This document shows positions 8,497 to 18,297 of a stretch of 64,000 bases of DNA, in pieces. How positions within the stretch are numbered: position 1 is the first letter of the stretch; every line of letters starts with the position of its first letter. This DNA is from Pantanalinema sp. GBBB05. Its GTDB lineage: Bacteria; Cyanobacteriota; Cyanobacteriia; Leptolyngbyales; Leptolyngbyaceae. Made by a program: the position numbers and the translations under genes. The notes beneath the pieces were generated by a model. It was given only the letters and a program-made list of their open reading frames with translations. It did no database searches and was not told where the DNA came from. The stretch is taken from contig VRZD01000009.1 in assembly GCA_016743235.1 (NCBI GenBank), positions 124,001-188,000 on the forward strand, written 5' to 3'.

Positions 8497-8546
8497 TTAG
8501 CCTTTGGGGTCGAAACACGGAAAGACTCCCAGAGGCTAATTTTTTA
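8497..8546 (+). terminator. Strong intrinsic terminator with no plus-strand gene before it
   Basis: TTAGCCT (8497-8503) pairs perfectly with AGGCTAA (8533-8539), an inner GGGGTC/GACTCC segment extends the stem, and a run of six T follows at 8540-8545. It points along the plus strand, where the nearest upstream gene ends more than 1.2 kb away at 7261, so it may end a short unannotated RNA. On the minus strand there is no T run. Confidence 0.6.
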
Positions 8547-8576
8547 GCAGTTTTTTCCCGATCTAACGCCATTAAG

Positions 8577-10100
8577 TCAAGTGCTGTGATTATCTGGCAA
8601 TGGGTCGATCGCAGCAGGGGATTCCCCGAATGCACAGGTAGCGGCTTGTGGGGCTAAAGTCATCAATGACATCAATGTCAGTTCGACCAATTCGATATAC
8701 GCTTCAATATCGACCTGGTTATTCAATAACATCATCCGGTACTGATGCTTGATTTGCGCCAGTGTCTGAAGCGCTTCATCGGGATCAGTCTGTAACTTGG
8801 CTTGCCAGTCATCTAGCAACAGTAAGGTATCCATGACTAGTTTTTTATGGTGTTCGTCGAGTAAGGTACGACATTGATCCGTAAACAATTGAGTTTTTTG
8901 CTGGATCTGCTCATAGACCTCAGACGACACGGCACCGCTAATGAACTGTAAGCGATGCTCCTGCTTCAGTTCTTCAATTCCTTTGAGTGCTTGTTGGGCA
9001 TTATCTGGCAGTAATTCCATTAACTCGTTAATCCGCTTGGATGTCGTGCCAACTAATTTTTTCGATCGCTCACGGCGCCACTTCTGCACCCCTAGCCCAA
9101 TGCCACTACTGGCTAGCAGAATAAACACCCCCGATTGCAAATCATTATTGTTTTCCCAATAGCGGAGCCAGGCATCTCGGGGATCGCCCTGTTCGTAGAC
9201 AGCCTGTGCCGCCGGATGGATATAGAACAAGCCCTTTTGTAGCAGCGATCGGGCATCTCCAGTCAATAACTCTGGGTAGAACTGCGCATAACGGCGGGAC
9301 GTAGACAGCACTGCCCAGGTGAGCAATTCCACTTTTTGCCGACTGACTCCCGGACGGGTGACGAGAACTGTTGCTGTAGAAAAAGTCGGGATTGGTTGCG
9401 GGGGAATCGCCGGACGTACACTATACGTGCCCGTAGGAATCTCCGCCACTTGGTAGGAACCGGGTTCCATAATGGTCAGGTAGTTGACCAAACTTGGCTG
9501 AATCGGGAGTAATTGCAAGTTGGAGTAGCTGAGGAATTCTTGCCGCAATTTTTTACTCGCACCCATACTACCGACATAAATCATGGCATCCAGTTTGCGA
9601 TCGATTAGTTGCTTTAGGGCTTGATCAAAACTGGCATTATCTACCTTGACTTTCAGCCGCGCCGCTTGCAGTAAATGTTCCGCTGTATAACGAATGCCAC
9701 TGCCTGGACTGCCGATCGCGACCCGTTTCCCCTGAAGATCAGCCGTGGACTTTAGAGTAGAGCTATTGCGAGTAATTACATGCACATGTTCGTTTGCCAG
9801 TAGGGCGATCGCCTGCACTTTCCCTTGATGCATCGCCGGACTGGCGACATCCAACTGTACCAAGGCGAAGTCAGCTTGACCATTCAGGAGATACTGAAGA
9901 TTTTGCTGTGTTCCCTGCGAGGAGAGGTTCTGCACAGCCATACCAATGCTAGCTTGAGCTGATTCATCGAGCTGCTGCCCCAAGCGATTGTAGTATCCTC
10001 CCGGTGTACCACTGGCAAGAATGACACTCTTAGATTGAGACGTACAGCTACTTAAGGTGACAAGTAGTAGCAAACCAAGGGTCAGGCGAGTCATGCCCAT
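8577..10100 (-). CDS. TAXI-type TRAP solute-binding lipoprotein fused to a membrane span and cytoplasmic tail
   Basis: 507 residues. MGMTRLTLGLLLLVTLSSC ends in a lipobox with C19. Residues 25-310 match the TAXI/NMT1-like periplasmic binding fold (SVILASGTPGGYYNRLGQ, then GKRVAIGSPGSGIRYTA). A membrane segment at about 324-338 is followed by positively charged KWRRERSKK and a long helical tail (345-490). TRAP binding proteins normally end after the binding domain and work with a DctM-like permease; none is encoded nearby. The architecture suggests a membrane-bound receptor relaying ligand binding inwards rather than a transporter subunit. Related cyanobacterial proteins may share this tail, so it may be a family trait. 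Confidence 0.8.
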   Translation of the reverse strand: MGMTRLTLGLLLLVTLSSCTSQSKSVILASGTPGGYYNRLGQQLDESAQASIGMAVQNLSSQGTQQNLQYLLNGQADFALVQLDVASPAMHQGKVQAIALLANEHVHVITRNSSTLKSTADLQGKRVAIGSPGSGIRYTAEHLLQAARLKVKVDNASFDQALKQLIDRKLDAMIYVGSMGASKKLRQEFLSYSNLQLLPIQPSLVNYLTIMEPGSYQVAEIPTGTYSVRPAIPPQPIPTFSTATVLVTRPGVSRQKVELLTWAVLSTSRRYAQFYPELLTGDARSLLQKGLFYIHPAAQAVYEQGDPRDAWLRYWENNNDLQSGVFILLASSGIGLGVQKWRRERSKKLVGTTSKRINELMELLPDNAQQALKGIEELKQEHRLQFISGAVSSEVYEQIQQKTQLFTDQCRTLLDEHHKKLVMDTLLLLDDWQAKLQTDPDEALQTLAQIKHQYRMMLLNNQVDIEAYIELVELTLMSLMTLAPQAATCAFGESPAAIDPLPDNHST

Positions 10101-10174
10101 ATTGCAGATGCGATGCGATGCGATCGTGGGTCTTAGCTCACCTTAGCTTGGATTGGTGCTACTGCAAGGTTTGA

Positions 10175-11689
10175 CTATTCGCTAGCGTCTTCCGATTTTT
10201 CGGGTTTGAGCAGAGGGAAGGCGATCACATCGCGGATACTGGCGGCATCAGTCAGCAACATCACCAGGCGATCGATGCCAATGCCTAACCCACCTGTTGG
10301 CGGCATCCCATGTTCCAGGGCGGTGAGGAAGTCTTCATCGACTCCGTGAGCCTCTAAATCGCCAGCGGCTTTGCGGGCAGATTGGGCTTCGAGCCGTTCC
10401 CGTTGATCTAATGGATCGGTCAACTCAGAGAAACTATTGGCGGTTTCACGCCCGACCACAAATAGCTCGAATCGTTCCACCAGTCCGGGCTTAGAGCGAT
10501 GGGGTTTTGCCAGCGGTGAGATCTCCACCGGATAATCAGTCACAAAGGTCGGTTGAATCAGGGTTTCTTCTACCTTTTGTTCAAACGCTTCGTTCAACAA
10601 CTTGCCGATCGATTCACAGTCGTCAATCTCGTGTAATCCGGCTTGCTTGGCGGCAGCTTTGGCTTCCTCCAGCGTTGTGAAGGCAGCAAAGTCTAATCCA
10701 GTCACTTCTTTGACGAGATCATGCATGGTGACTCGTCGCCAGGGGGGAGTCAGGTCGATCGCCGTTCCCTGATAGCTAATTTGCAACGTTCTCAGAACTT
10801 CCTGTGCCGCATAAGTGACGATCGCTTCAGTGAGCGCCATCATGTCCTGGTAGTCAGCGTATGCCTGGTAAACTTCGATCGTTGTGAATTCAGGATTATG
10901 GCGCGTAGAAATCCCTTCGTTGCGAAAGATCCGCCCCAGTTCAAACACCTTCTCAAAGCCGCCGACAATTAGCCGTTTCAGGTGTAACTCGGTGGCGATC
11001 CGCAGGTACAACTCCATTTCTAGGGTGTTGTGGTAGGTGATGAAGGGTCGCGCTTCGGCTCCACCGGCTTCGGTCATCAAGACCGGAGTTTCAATTTCAA
11101 TAAAGCCTTGTTGATCCAGGTAGCGACGAATTGCGGCGGTGATCAGTGCCCGGCGTCGGAAGGTTTCCCGCACTTCTGGATTGACGATTAAATCCACATA
11201 GCGCTGACGATACCGCTTGGCAATATCCGTTAAGCCATGCCACTTGTCTGGTAACGGCAACAAGGATTTGGTCAACATGGCGTATTCGGTGACATAGACC
11301 GAGAGTTCGCCCTTCTCAGTCCGCTTAATCGTACCTTTAGCGCCAATAATGTCACCCGCATCTGTCAGTTGCTTCAGTTGATCGAAGGCTTCCGGCTGAT
11401 CGGTCATGCTGGCTTGAATCCGGCTTTTTTCCAGATAAAGCTGAATCGTGCCCGTTTCATCTTGCAGGGTGAAGAAGGCAAGTTTGCCAAATACCCGCCG
11501 TGCCATAATCCGACCGGCGACGGCAACATCAATCTGGACTTCTTCACCACTGGGGAGATCAGCAAATTTGGCTTGCAGGTCAGCCGCATGATGGGTGCTT
11601 TCCCAACGGTAGGCGTAGGGAGTAATGCCAGCTTGCTTCAATTGTTGGACTTTCTGCAAGCGGACGGCGCGGAGATCTTCTTCAGCCAT
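10175..11689 (-). CDS. lysS: Lysyl-tRNA synthetase, class II
   Basis: 504 residues, full length. An N-terminal OB-fold anticodon-binding domain (about 55-145, [23 protein letters not shown]) is followed by the class II catalytic core. Motif 1 surrounds [10 protein letters not shown], motif 2 is [14 protein letters not shown], and motif 3 is [14 protein letters not shown]. It charges tRNA-Lys with lysine in the cytoplasm. It is followed on the minus strand by the TAXI protein gene, about 75 bases on, and preceded by the GH57 gene. Confidence 0.97.
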   Translation of the reverse strand: MAEEDLRAVRLQKVQQLKQAGITPYAYRWESTHHAADLQAKFADLPSGEEVQIDVAVAGRIMARRVFGKLAFFTLQDETGTIQLYLEKSRIQASMTDQPEAFDQLKQLTDAGDIIGAKGTIKRTEKGELSVYVTEYAMLTKSLLPLPDKWHGLTDIAKRYRQRYVDLIVNPEVRETFRRRALITAAIRRYLDQQGFIEIETPVLMTEAGGAEARPFITYHNTLEMELYLRIATELHLKRLIVGGFEKVFELGRIFRNEGISTRHNPEFTTIEVYQAYADYQDMMALTEAIVTYAAQEVLRTLQISYQGTAIDLTPPWRRVTMHDLVKEVTGLDFAAFTTLEEAKAAAKQAGLHEIDDCESIGKLLNEAFEQKVEETLIQPTFVTDYPVEISPLAKPHRSKPGLVERFELFVVGRETANSFSELTDPLDQRERLEAQSARKAAGDLEAHGVDEDFLTALEHGMPPTGGLGIGIDRLVMLLTDAASIRDVIAFPLLKPEKSEDASE

Positions 11690-11806
11690 GAGGGTTCCTG
11701 TGGATCAACGGTGGGGATGACTGCGCGATCGCAGTGCCCATGCAACAAAACTACAAACTTTCATTATAAGGAGGAGTCTGTAGTTTTGTGGCTACCCCTT
11801 GAGCAG

Positions 11807-14524
11807 TTAAGATAATTGCTCTAACCAACCGGCTAAATCGATCGCCAGTTTTTGCCCCAGTTCTAACAGCATCCGCAGGTGAACCAGTTTCAACGTTGTG
11901 GTGGGTTTGCCGGGAACGGTGAGTTCTTGCTGCATGGCGTTCAGTTTTTGCTGGCATTGCGGCACAATCCAGCGCTGGAATTGTTGCAGATAGAGTTCTT
12001 GGGCGGCGGCTAGAGACACATTCAGGTGAATCTGTTGTCCTAGCTTGATCAGGCGGTCTAATCGGTGAATTTCGGCTTGCAAGGTATCGGGATTAAATTG
12101 GTGCAGTAAGTTCCACAGCGATCGCACAATTACCCGTTCCAGAATTTGTCGGGCTTCCGGCACATTCAAATGGGCATGCAGGTGTTTGGCTTCAGTAGCG
12201 ATCGCTTCCAGTTCCGCCAGATGACTTAATCCCAGTTGACTGGCATCTTCAGCTGTGGGATCACTACTCTCTTGTTCTAGTGCCCGGACGGAAACCAGCA
12301 CCCGATGACTGAGGGCCACTTCTGCCGCCACCTGGAGTTCTTGCGGTACAGGTAATTCATCGCGATGGAACGCCATCAATACGCCGTAGTTATCACGGTA
12401 GACCTGGGTATAGAGCTGATCCAGGCGGGTTAAAGTGCCCTGAGTCAGCAGGTGCATAATCCGGTGGCGTTCTTCATCAAACAGGCTTTGCAGGTTGTAG
12501 GATTGGTTGCCAAAAATCTGGTTCATGCCCAGGATGACTTGGGCGGCACTGGCTTGCTTCAATGCTTCAAACAGTTTGTCTTTGGTCTGGGTATAGTTCC
12601 GGCGACCGGAGAAGGGATGAATGCAACAGTGGAAATCCCAACCGCCTAAATGCAGCACAGCAAAGACAAGATTGACACTCTCCTGCGTGATTTCGGAGAC
12701 GAGTTGCAATTGCCCGATCGCCAGAGTGAGTGACCCCATGCGTTGAAGCTGGTAATCCAGTTGATGGGCAATGTAGCAGTAAATCCGTTGTTCGCGAGAG
12801 TGAGTGGCAAACAGGGAACTGATCGCGTAGTGAGCCGCTACCTGTTCCATGCTAATTTGGGCAGGCGTGACTAGTTGGCGATAGACTTCAGCCCCATGCT
12901 TGAAGCAGTCAATATTACTGGGAGCATGTCCCAAGCGGCGGACAAATCCTTTTTCCAGGCTATTCCCGGTCACTTCACTGGCTAATTCCAACGCTCTCGC
13001 CGCATACCGGAGAATTTGCACCCCTTCGGGACGGGATAGTTCCTCAAAGAACCAGCCACAACTGGTATACATCAGCAAGGTATGGCGCTGCATTTCCAGT
13101 AACCGCAAGGCATCCACCCGATCGCCATTTGCCAATTTACGGGTTTGGTGGCGGGCGAAGAAGCGATCGACATTGGCCGCACTGCGATCGCGAACGACCT
13201 GAATATATTCATCTCGGGCTAACCAGGGATCACGAAATAGCTTACTGCCAGCGTCTTCATAGACCTTGATCAGTTGATCTCGTAACCAATCTAGGGCATC
13301 CCGTAAGGGTCGTCGCCATTGTTGATGCCAGAGGCTGCCTTCGCCCCCACACCCACAATCCTCCTGCCAGCGTCCCACCCCATGACTACAACTCCAAGCC
13401 GTCACGGGTTTGAGTTCGACTTCCCAGGTTGGCTGACTGAGGGACAAATAATGGGCAAAGTTGGTCACTGTCCAACCGCGATTCGTGAATTCATGGGCAA
13501 AGGCATAGGCTAAACACTTTTCGGTGCCGCCTTTGTGATGTCCAAAGGTTTCGCCATCGGTCGCTACGGCAATAATCTGGGACGGACGATGATCGCCCCG
13601 GACGGCTTGCCCCAACCGACTGGCAAAATGCTGGGAATTACTTAAGGCGGAGTCATCAAAGCCCATGTCGCGGGAGATCGGGCCATCATAAAAGAAGATG
13701 TCGATATATTGCGATCGCATCTCTCCATCCAAGAAACAGCGATAGGGACGGGTCGGATCAATTTGATTGCCGCCAACTTCCTGCCAGTCATGATGGGGAT
13801 GATCAGAGGTCGGGAGAGGACGGCAACGTTGGGCTTGCGAGGGTGCCAGAATAATGAACTTGATCCCTTCCTGCACCAAGGCGGCGAGCGTGGGGTAATC
13901 GACGGCGGTTTCAGCCAGCCACATGCCTTCGGGATCCCGTCCGAAGCGGGAATGGAAGTCGGCTTTGCCCCAACGAATTTGGGTGAGTTTGTCGCGATCG
14001 TTGGCTAAGGGCAGAATGATGTGGTTGTAGACCTGGGCGATCGCATTGCCGTGACCATGTAGGCGCTGACAACTTTTACGATCGGCTTCCAGAATCCGCT
14101 GGTAGGTTTCGACATCATGCCGTTCTAGCCAATTGAGTAACGTCGCGCCCATATTGAAGCTGAGATACTCATAGTTGTTAATGATCCCCATCACTTCTTC
14201 GCGATCGTTGACCACGCGAGCAAAGGCATTGGGGCGATAACATTCATGATGAATCCGTTCATTCCAGTCATGAAACGGCGCCGCACTCGGTTGTCGTTCG
14301 ATCGCATCTAAATAAGGATTTTCCCGAGGAGGCTGGTAGAAATGCCCATGTACCGTGATGTAAACTCCCTGAGCTGTCTGTAAGGGATCGGACGTTGCCT
14401 CGAGTGCCGAACTGACAGTTTGATCAGTGTTAGGCTCCTGATCAGGACGGACAAACAGATTCGGATCAACGGTTTGCAGATTCGCAAATGGCTCAAAGGA
14501 TTGCATGTCGGGAGTAGAAGTCAT
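11807..14524 (-). CDS. Glycoside hydrolase family 57 protein with DUF3536
   Basis: 905 residues from the ATG at 14524; the frame is open 48 codons further upstream, but that extension is cysteine-rich and unlike the family. The GH57-type (beta/alpha)7 barrel starts at YITVHGHFYQPPRENPYLDA. The likely catalytic Glu lies in MWLAETAVDYPT and an Asp/Glu pair in ATDGETFGHHKGG. The C-terminal two-thirds is the helical DUF3536 region. GH57 enzymes act on alpha-glucans, but DUF3536 members have no settled substrate, so a role in glycogen or another polysaccharide is only inferred. It is a single gene; the divergent neighbour is the Ca2+/H+ antiporter. Confidence 0.85.
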   Translation of the reverse strand: MTSTPDMQSFEPFANLQTVDPNLFVRPDQEPNTDQTVSSALEATSDPLQTAQGVYITVHGHFYQPPRENPYLDAIERQPSAAPFHDWNERIHHECYRPNAFARVVNDREEVMGIINNYEYLSFNMGATLLNWLERHDVETYQRILEADRKSCQRLHGHGNAIAQVYNHIILPLANDRDKLTQIRWGKADFHSRFGRDPEGMWLAETAVDYPTLAALVQEGIKFIILAPSQAQRCRPLPTSDHPHHDWQEVGGNQIDPTRPYRCFLDGEMRSQYIDIFFYDGPISRDMGFDDSALSNSQHFASRLGQAVRGDHRPSQIIAVATDGETFGHHKGGTEKCLAYAFAHEFTNRGWTVTNFAHYLSLSQPTWEVELKPVTAWSCSHGVGRWQEDCGCGGEGSLWHQQWRRPLRDALDWLRDQLIKVYEDAGSKLFRDPWLARDEYIQVVRDRSAANVDRFFARHQTRKLANGDRVDALRLLEMQRHTLLMYTSCGWFFEELSRPEGVQILRYAARALELASEVTGNSLEKGFVRRLGHAPSNIDCFKHGAEVYRQLVTPAQISMEQVAAHYAISSLFATHSREQRIYCYIAHQLDYQLQRMGSLTLAIGQLQLVSEITQESVNLVFAVLHLGGWDFHCCIHPFSGRRNYTQTKDKLFEALKQASAAQVILGMNQIFGNQSYNLQSLFDEERHRIMHLLTQGTLTRLDQLYTQVYRDNYGVLMAFHRDELPVPQELQVAAEVALSHRVLVSVRALEQESSDPTAEDASQLGLSHLAELEAIATEAKHLHAHLNVPEARQILERVIVRSLWNLLHQFNPDTLQAEIHRLDRLIKLGQQIHLNVSLAAAQELYLQQFQRWIVPQCQQKLNAMQQELTVPGKPTTTLKLVHLRMLLELGQKLAIDLAGWLEQLS

Positions 14525-15150
14525 AAGTGAGAAATATCCAAAAATAGGGCAACGCGATCGAATACACCCAACTCTCTGAGTTGAGTCATCCAGCGAACAA
14601 TTTAGATCGAAAAATTCTGAAACAAGGGCAGTATCCTGGTACAGGCTAACAGCAGGTGATGAATGCACTATTAGCTGTGGGTATTGGCAAATTAAACGTC
14701 CGTCTATTTAAATCAAATCAGCCTACGATTCTATGAGGAAATGTCTTAGGTAAGATTGTGCTGGCGAGCAAACAGTACGCTTAAATTCTCGGTTTTAACA
14801 GTGATTTACCATACCTGATTCAATCGCGATCCCCGGTTGTACTTAACCATTCATTAAGGGATCACAACAAGACTTTGCGATTGATAAAGTATGGGTAATT
14901 TTCCGTAACAAAGGAGAGATGCTGTGAAATAAATGTTTTGGCAAGAATTTCGGTTTTGCCGTCAATTGCAACAGTTTAACTGGGTAATCTTAGATTTGTG
15001 GTTCAACTGTTGTACGCAGGTTGTCTTAGACCAAAGATTAAGAACTTTGCCACACTGCTACCAACGGTTGGGAACCTCGAATAAGTAGCGGTTCACTGGG
15101 AAGTACACCCATTGCATCTTCCAGTTCCACATTTATGTAAGTTAATCATC
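14525..15150. other. Divergent intergenic region before the Ca2+/H+ antiporter
   Basis: 626 bases between the GH57 start and the antiporter start. It contains a possible 51-codon plus-strand ORF (14933-15088), listed separately. Otherwise I see AT-rich sequence that must contain two divergent promoters, with no convincing hexamers, repeats or RNA gene. Confidence 0.4.
14933..15088 (+). CDS. Possible small ORF (51 aa) in the antiporter leader
   Basis: The ATG at 14933 opens 51 codons, starting MFWQEFRFCRQLQQFNW and ending at TAG 15086-15088. An AAGGAGAG motif lies at 14911-14918, about 14 bases upstream, which is far for a ribosome binding site, and a two-codon ATG-CTG-TGA frame lies between. 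The product has several Cys, Trp and Gln and no recognisable domain. It could be a leader peptide for the downstream antiporter or a chance frame. Confidence 0.2.
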   Translation: MFWQEFRFCRQLQQFNWVILDLWFNCCTQVVLDQRLRTLPHCYQRLGTSNK

Positions 15151-16263
15151 ATGTCGTTCGGAAAATACCTTCTCTCCAGTCTGTTAATCTTTATTCCCAT
15201 TTCCGTCGCCGCTCACTATTTGGGGTGGGGATCCTTAGTGGTCTTTATTACGGCAGGTTTGGCGATCGTGCCGCTGGCAGCTTGGATGGGTACGGCTACT
15301 GAAGAAATTGCTGTAGTTGCGGGTCCTTCTCTCGGTGGTTTACTCAATGCCACCTTTGGCAATGCCACTGAATTAATCATTGCCCTGGTTGCCCTCAATG
15401 CTGGACTGATTGATGTGGTCAAAGCCAGCTTAACCGGGTCGATCATCGGTAACCTGCTATTGGTCATGGGCTTATCCATGCTATTAGGCGGGCTTCGCTA
15501 CAAGGAACAAGAGTTTCAGCCGATCGTGGCGCGGGTGAATGCCTCCTCAATGAACTTAGCCGTCATCGCGATCCTGTTACCTACTGCTGCCAACTATGCA
15601 GCGCGGTCACCGATCCCCGAAGCCACAATTCAAAATTTCTCAGTTGCCGTGGCGCTCGTCTTAATTGCGGTCTACGGCTTAACGTTGTTGTTTTCCATGA
15701 AAACCCATACCTACTTATATGATGCTGGCGTTGCCCAACAAGAGTTAGAGGAAATGGCACAGGAAAATCTGGCAGATGGGGAGTCGTCAGGACATAAAGT
15801 GAACTTGTGGCTATGGATTGGCATCCTGCTAGCCGCCACCTTATTTGTCGCTGTAGAGTCAGAATTACTAGTGGACTCGCTAGAAGAAGCGACAGAACAT
15901 CTAGGATTAACGGCATTATTTACTGGGGTAATTCTCTTACCAATCATTGGCAACGCCGCAGAACATGCGACGGCAGTTACTGTCGCCATGAAAGACAAAA
16001 TGGATCTCTCTGTATCCGTGGCGGTCGGTTCCAGCCTACAAATTGCTTTATTTGTCGCTCCAGTGTTAGTGATTGCCGGTTGGTTGCTAGGCAAACCAAT
16101 GGATCTCAACTTCAACCTATTCGAATTAGTGGCAGTCATGGTAGCCGTGCTGATCACTAATTCCATTAGTTCGGATGGGCGATCCAACTGGTTAGAAGGC
16201 ATCTTATTACTGGCAGCCTATGTGGTGATTGGGTTAGCGTTTTATTTCCAGCCAGCTATCTAA
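15151..16263 (+). CDS. cax: Ca2+/H+ antiporter (CaCA superfamily)
   Basis: 370 residues from the ATG at 15151, where the product begins MSFGKYLLSSLLIFIP; the upstream TTG at 15112 is rejected. It has about eleven membrane spans in two homologous halves. Each half has the alpha-repeat with its essential Glu: FGNATELIIALVALNAG in the first and IGNAAEHATAVTVAMKDK in the second. An acidic loop (QQELEEMAQENLADGESS) separates the halves, as is usual for CAX proteins. It exports Ca2+ in exchange for protons and supports salt and alkaline tolerance in other cyanobacteria; that role is inferred. A hairpin terminator follows. Confidence 0.92.
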   Translation: MSFGKYLLSSLLIFIPISVAAHYLGWGSLVVFITAGLAIVPLAAWMGTATEEIAVVAGPSLGGLLNATFGNATELIIALVALNAGLIDVVKASLTGSIIGNLLLVMGLSMLLGGLRYKEQEFQPIVARVNASSMNLAVIAILLPTAANYAARSPIPEATIQNFSVAVALVLIAVYGLTLLFSMKTHTYLYDAGVAQQELEEMAQENLADGESSGHKVNLWLWIGILLAATLFVAVESELLVDSLEEATEHLGLTALFTGVILLPIIGNAAEHATAVTVAMKDKMDLSVSVAVGSSLQIALFVAPVLVIAGWLLGKPMDLNFNLFELVAVMVAVLITNSISSDGRSNWLEGILLLAAYVVIGLAFYFQPAI

Positions 16264-16604
16264 ATATTTAGCGCCTTAGTTAGGGTAGGTTTTGCGGATC
16301 AGCCAACTTTACCGTTGGGTCTATATCCACTGAGCCTACCCTTTTCACATGCGCGATCGATATCCTTGATCCAGGGTCAATTTCGCTTTCGCCTCATGTT
16401 TCTTGATGGTTCAGGGCGTTCCAGTTGAGAAAGCGCCTCTCACTGACTCGGGCGATCGCGCTTTCAGATAAGATGAGAAAATGCTCGAAATCAGATCAGT
16501 CTGGTAACGAGATCATTTTCAACTCATGAGCAGGGCAAACCAGGCGATAGCGCGATCGTTCTGGCTTGAACCCATAGTCATCGCATTCAACAAGGGACGA
16601 CGAT
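16264..16604. other. Intergenic region between the antiporter and acpP
   Basis: 341 bases without a gene. The first 80 bases hold the antiporter's terminator-like structure (listed separately). The rest contains several GCGATCGC/CGATCG sites and must carry the acpP promoter; no clear hexamers were identified. Confidence 0.4.
16282..16345 (+). terminator. Branched hairpin after the Ca2+/H+ antiporter gene
   Basis: AGGGTAGG (16282-16289) pairs perfectly with CCTACCCT (16335-16342), enclosing a second hairpin CCAAC-tttacc-GTTGG. A short T run overlaps the right arm (16342-16345). It lies 20 bases after the stop and is the likely transcription terminator. Confidence 0.5.
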
Positions 16605-16856
16605 ATGAGCGACACAGATATTTTCGATAAAGTGCAAAAAATTGTAGCGGAACAGTTGGGCGTGGATGCGAGCGAAGTAACTCCGCAAGCCAGTTTTGCC
16701 AACGACCTGGGTGCAGACTCCCTGGATACCGTGGAACTCGTAATGGCGCTGGAAGAAGAATTTGATATCGAAATTCCGGACGAAGCGGCGGAAGAAATCG
16801 CCACCGTTCAAGCCGCAGTTGACTACATCAACAATCAACTGAAAGCCTCTGCCTAA
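16605..16856 (+). CDS. acpP: Acyl carrier protein
   Basis: 83 residues, highly acidic, normal for ACP. The phosphopantetheine attachment site is S39 in [19 protein letters not shown]. It carries growing acyl chains in fatty acid synthesis in the cytoplasm. The next gene is fabF, 127 bases on, in the acpP-fabF order widespread in bacteria and also seen in cyanobacteria. Confidence 0.97.
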   Translation: MSDTDIFDKVQKIVAEQLGVDASEVTPQASFANDLGADSLDTVELVMALEEEFDIEIPDEAAEEIATVQAAVDYINNQLKASA

Positions 16857-16983
16857 TCTCGGCTTTCAGCAGTTTATGTGAGTTATGAGTTCGGGAAGCG
16901 GCATTCGATCGCGGCTAACTCATAACTCCATCCCTAACCTTAATTCTATTGTGGGCACTGACCCCTCAACGTTGACGGAAACC

Positions 16984-18234
16984 ATGACACAGGCTGATCT
17001 TAAGCGCGTTGTCGTTACAGGGCTGAGCGCGATTACTCCAATTGGTAACACCCTGACCGAGTATTGGGACGGGTTAATGAGTGGGCGCAACGGCATTGCC
17101 CCGATCACCTTGTTTGATGCTTCTCGGCATGACTGCCGGATTGCCGGTGAGGTGAAAGGCTTTGATCCACTAGCCTACCTGGATCGCAAAGATGCCAAGC
17201 GGATGGATCGCTTTGCTCAGTTTGCGGTGGCAGCAAGCAAACAGGCGTTAGCAGATGCCCAACTGGTGATTAACGACCTGAATGCCGAACAGGTGGGTGT
17301 CCTGATTGGCACTGGCATCGGTGGTCTGAAAGTGTTAGAAGACCAACAAGAAATTTATTTGACCAAAGGTCCTGATCGCTGTAGTCCGTTCATGATTCCG
17401 ATGATGATTGCCAACATGGCTGCCGGACTCACCGCGATTCATACGGGAGCTAAAGGACCGAATTCCTGTTCCGTTACCGCCTGTGCGGCTGGCTCCAATG
17501 CGATCGGAGATGCCTTCCGGTTTGTGCAACGGGGTTATGCCCAAGCCATGATTTGTGGGGGGACAGAAGCTGCCGTGACGCCTCTATCCGTTGCTGGGTT
17601 TGCTGCCGCTCGGGCTCTGTCTACTCGTAACGATGATCCGGCAACTGCCTGCCGTCCGTTTGATCAAGGTCGGGATGGCTTTGTCATGGGTGAAGGGGTA
17701 GGGATTCTGATCCTGGAAGAACTGGAACATGCCCTCAGCCGGGGTGCGCGAATTTATGGGGAGATTGTTGGCTACGGCATGACCTGTGATGCTTATCACA
17801 TGACCTCTCCAGTGCCCGGTGGCGAAGGTGCCTCCAGAGCGATTTCCCTGGCATTGAAGGATGCCAATCTGACTCCCGATCAAGTCAGTTACATTAATGC
17901 TCACGGGACGAGTACCCCCGCGAACGACTCCAATGAAACAGCGGCAATTAAGACGGCGCTAGGTGAACACGCCTACAAGGTCGCGATTAGCTCCACCAAA
18001 TCCATGACAGGTCACTTGCTGGGCGGCTCCGGTGGCATTGAAGCCGTAGCTACAGTGATGGCGATCGCCCACGATCGTGTCCCCCCCACCATCAACCTGC
18101 ACAACCCAGATCCAGCTTGCGATTTGGATTATATCCCCCATCAAAGCCGTGAACAGGCAGTGGACGTTGCCCTGTCGAATTCCTTCGGCTTTGGCGGTCA
18201 TAATGTGACGCTGGCATTTAAGAAATATCGGTAG
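16984..18234 (+). CDS. fabF: 3-oxoacyl-ACP synthase II
   Basis: 416 residues from ATG 16984 (MTQADLKRVVVTGLSAITP); the frame is open to an ATG at 16885, but that 33-codon extension is not part of the family. The thiolase-fold catalytic triad is visible: Cys in SVTACAAGSNAIGDA, His in INAHGTSTPAND and His in TKSMTGHLLGGSGG. It condenses malonyl-ACP with acyl-ACP, including the C16 to C18 elongation step. It lies directly after acpP and is likely co-transcribed with it. Confidence 0.96.
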   Translation: MTQADLKRVVVTGLSAITPIGNTLTEYWDGLMSGRNGIAPITLFDASRHDCRIAGEVKGFDPLAYLDRKDAKRMDRFAQFAVAASKQALADAQLVINDLNAEQVGVLIGTGIGGLKVLEDQQEIYLTKGPDRCSPFMIPMMIANMAAGLTAIHTGAKGPNSCSVTACAAGSNAIGDAFRFVQRGYAQAMICGGTEAAVTPLSVAGFAAARALSTRNDDPATACRPFDQGRDGFVMGEGVGILILEELEHALSRGARIYGEIVGYGMTCDAYHMTSPVPGGEGASRAISLALKDANLTPDQVSYINAHGTSTPANDSNETAAIKTALGEHAYKVAISSTKSMTGHLLGGSGGIEAVATVMAIAHDRVPPTINLHNPDPACDLDYIPHQSREQAVDVALSNSFGFGGHNVTLAFKKYR

Positions 18235-18297
18235 TAGACCCTCTTGCCGAATCTGAATAATGATAAGCTAATAGGTGTTTATGCTCATGTTGCTATT

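Noticed and set aside
8440..8546. yfr1 small RNA gene on the minus strand (CTCCTCACAC at 8483-8474)
   Set aside because: The core is one base short of the usual ACTCCTCACAC and no T-tailed hairpin follows on that strand, so it is not a Yfr1 gene. The complementary plus strand is discussed as a finding.
16885..16983. Upstream extension of fabF
   Set aside because: The 33 extra residues are not part of the family, and MTQADLKRVVVTG is the normal start.
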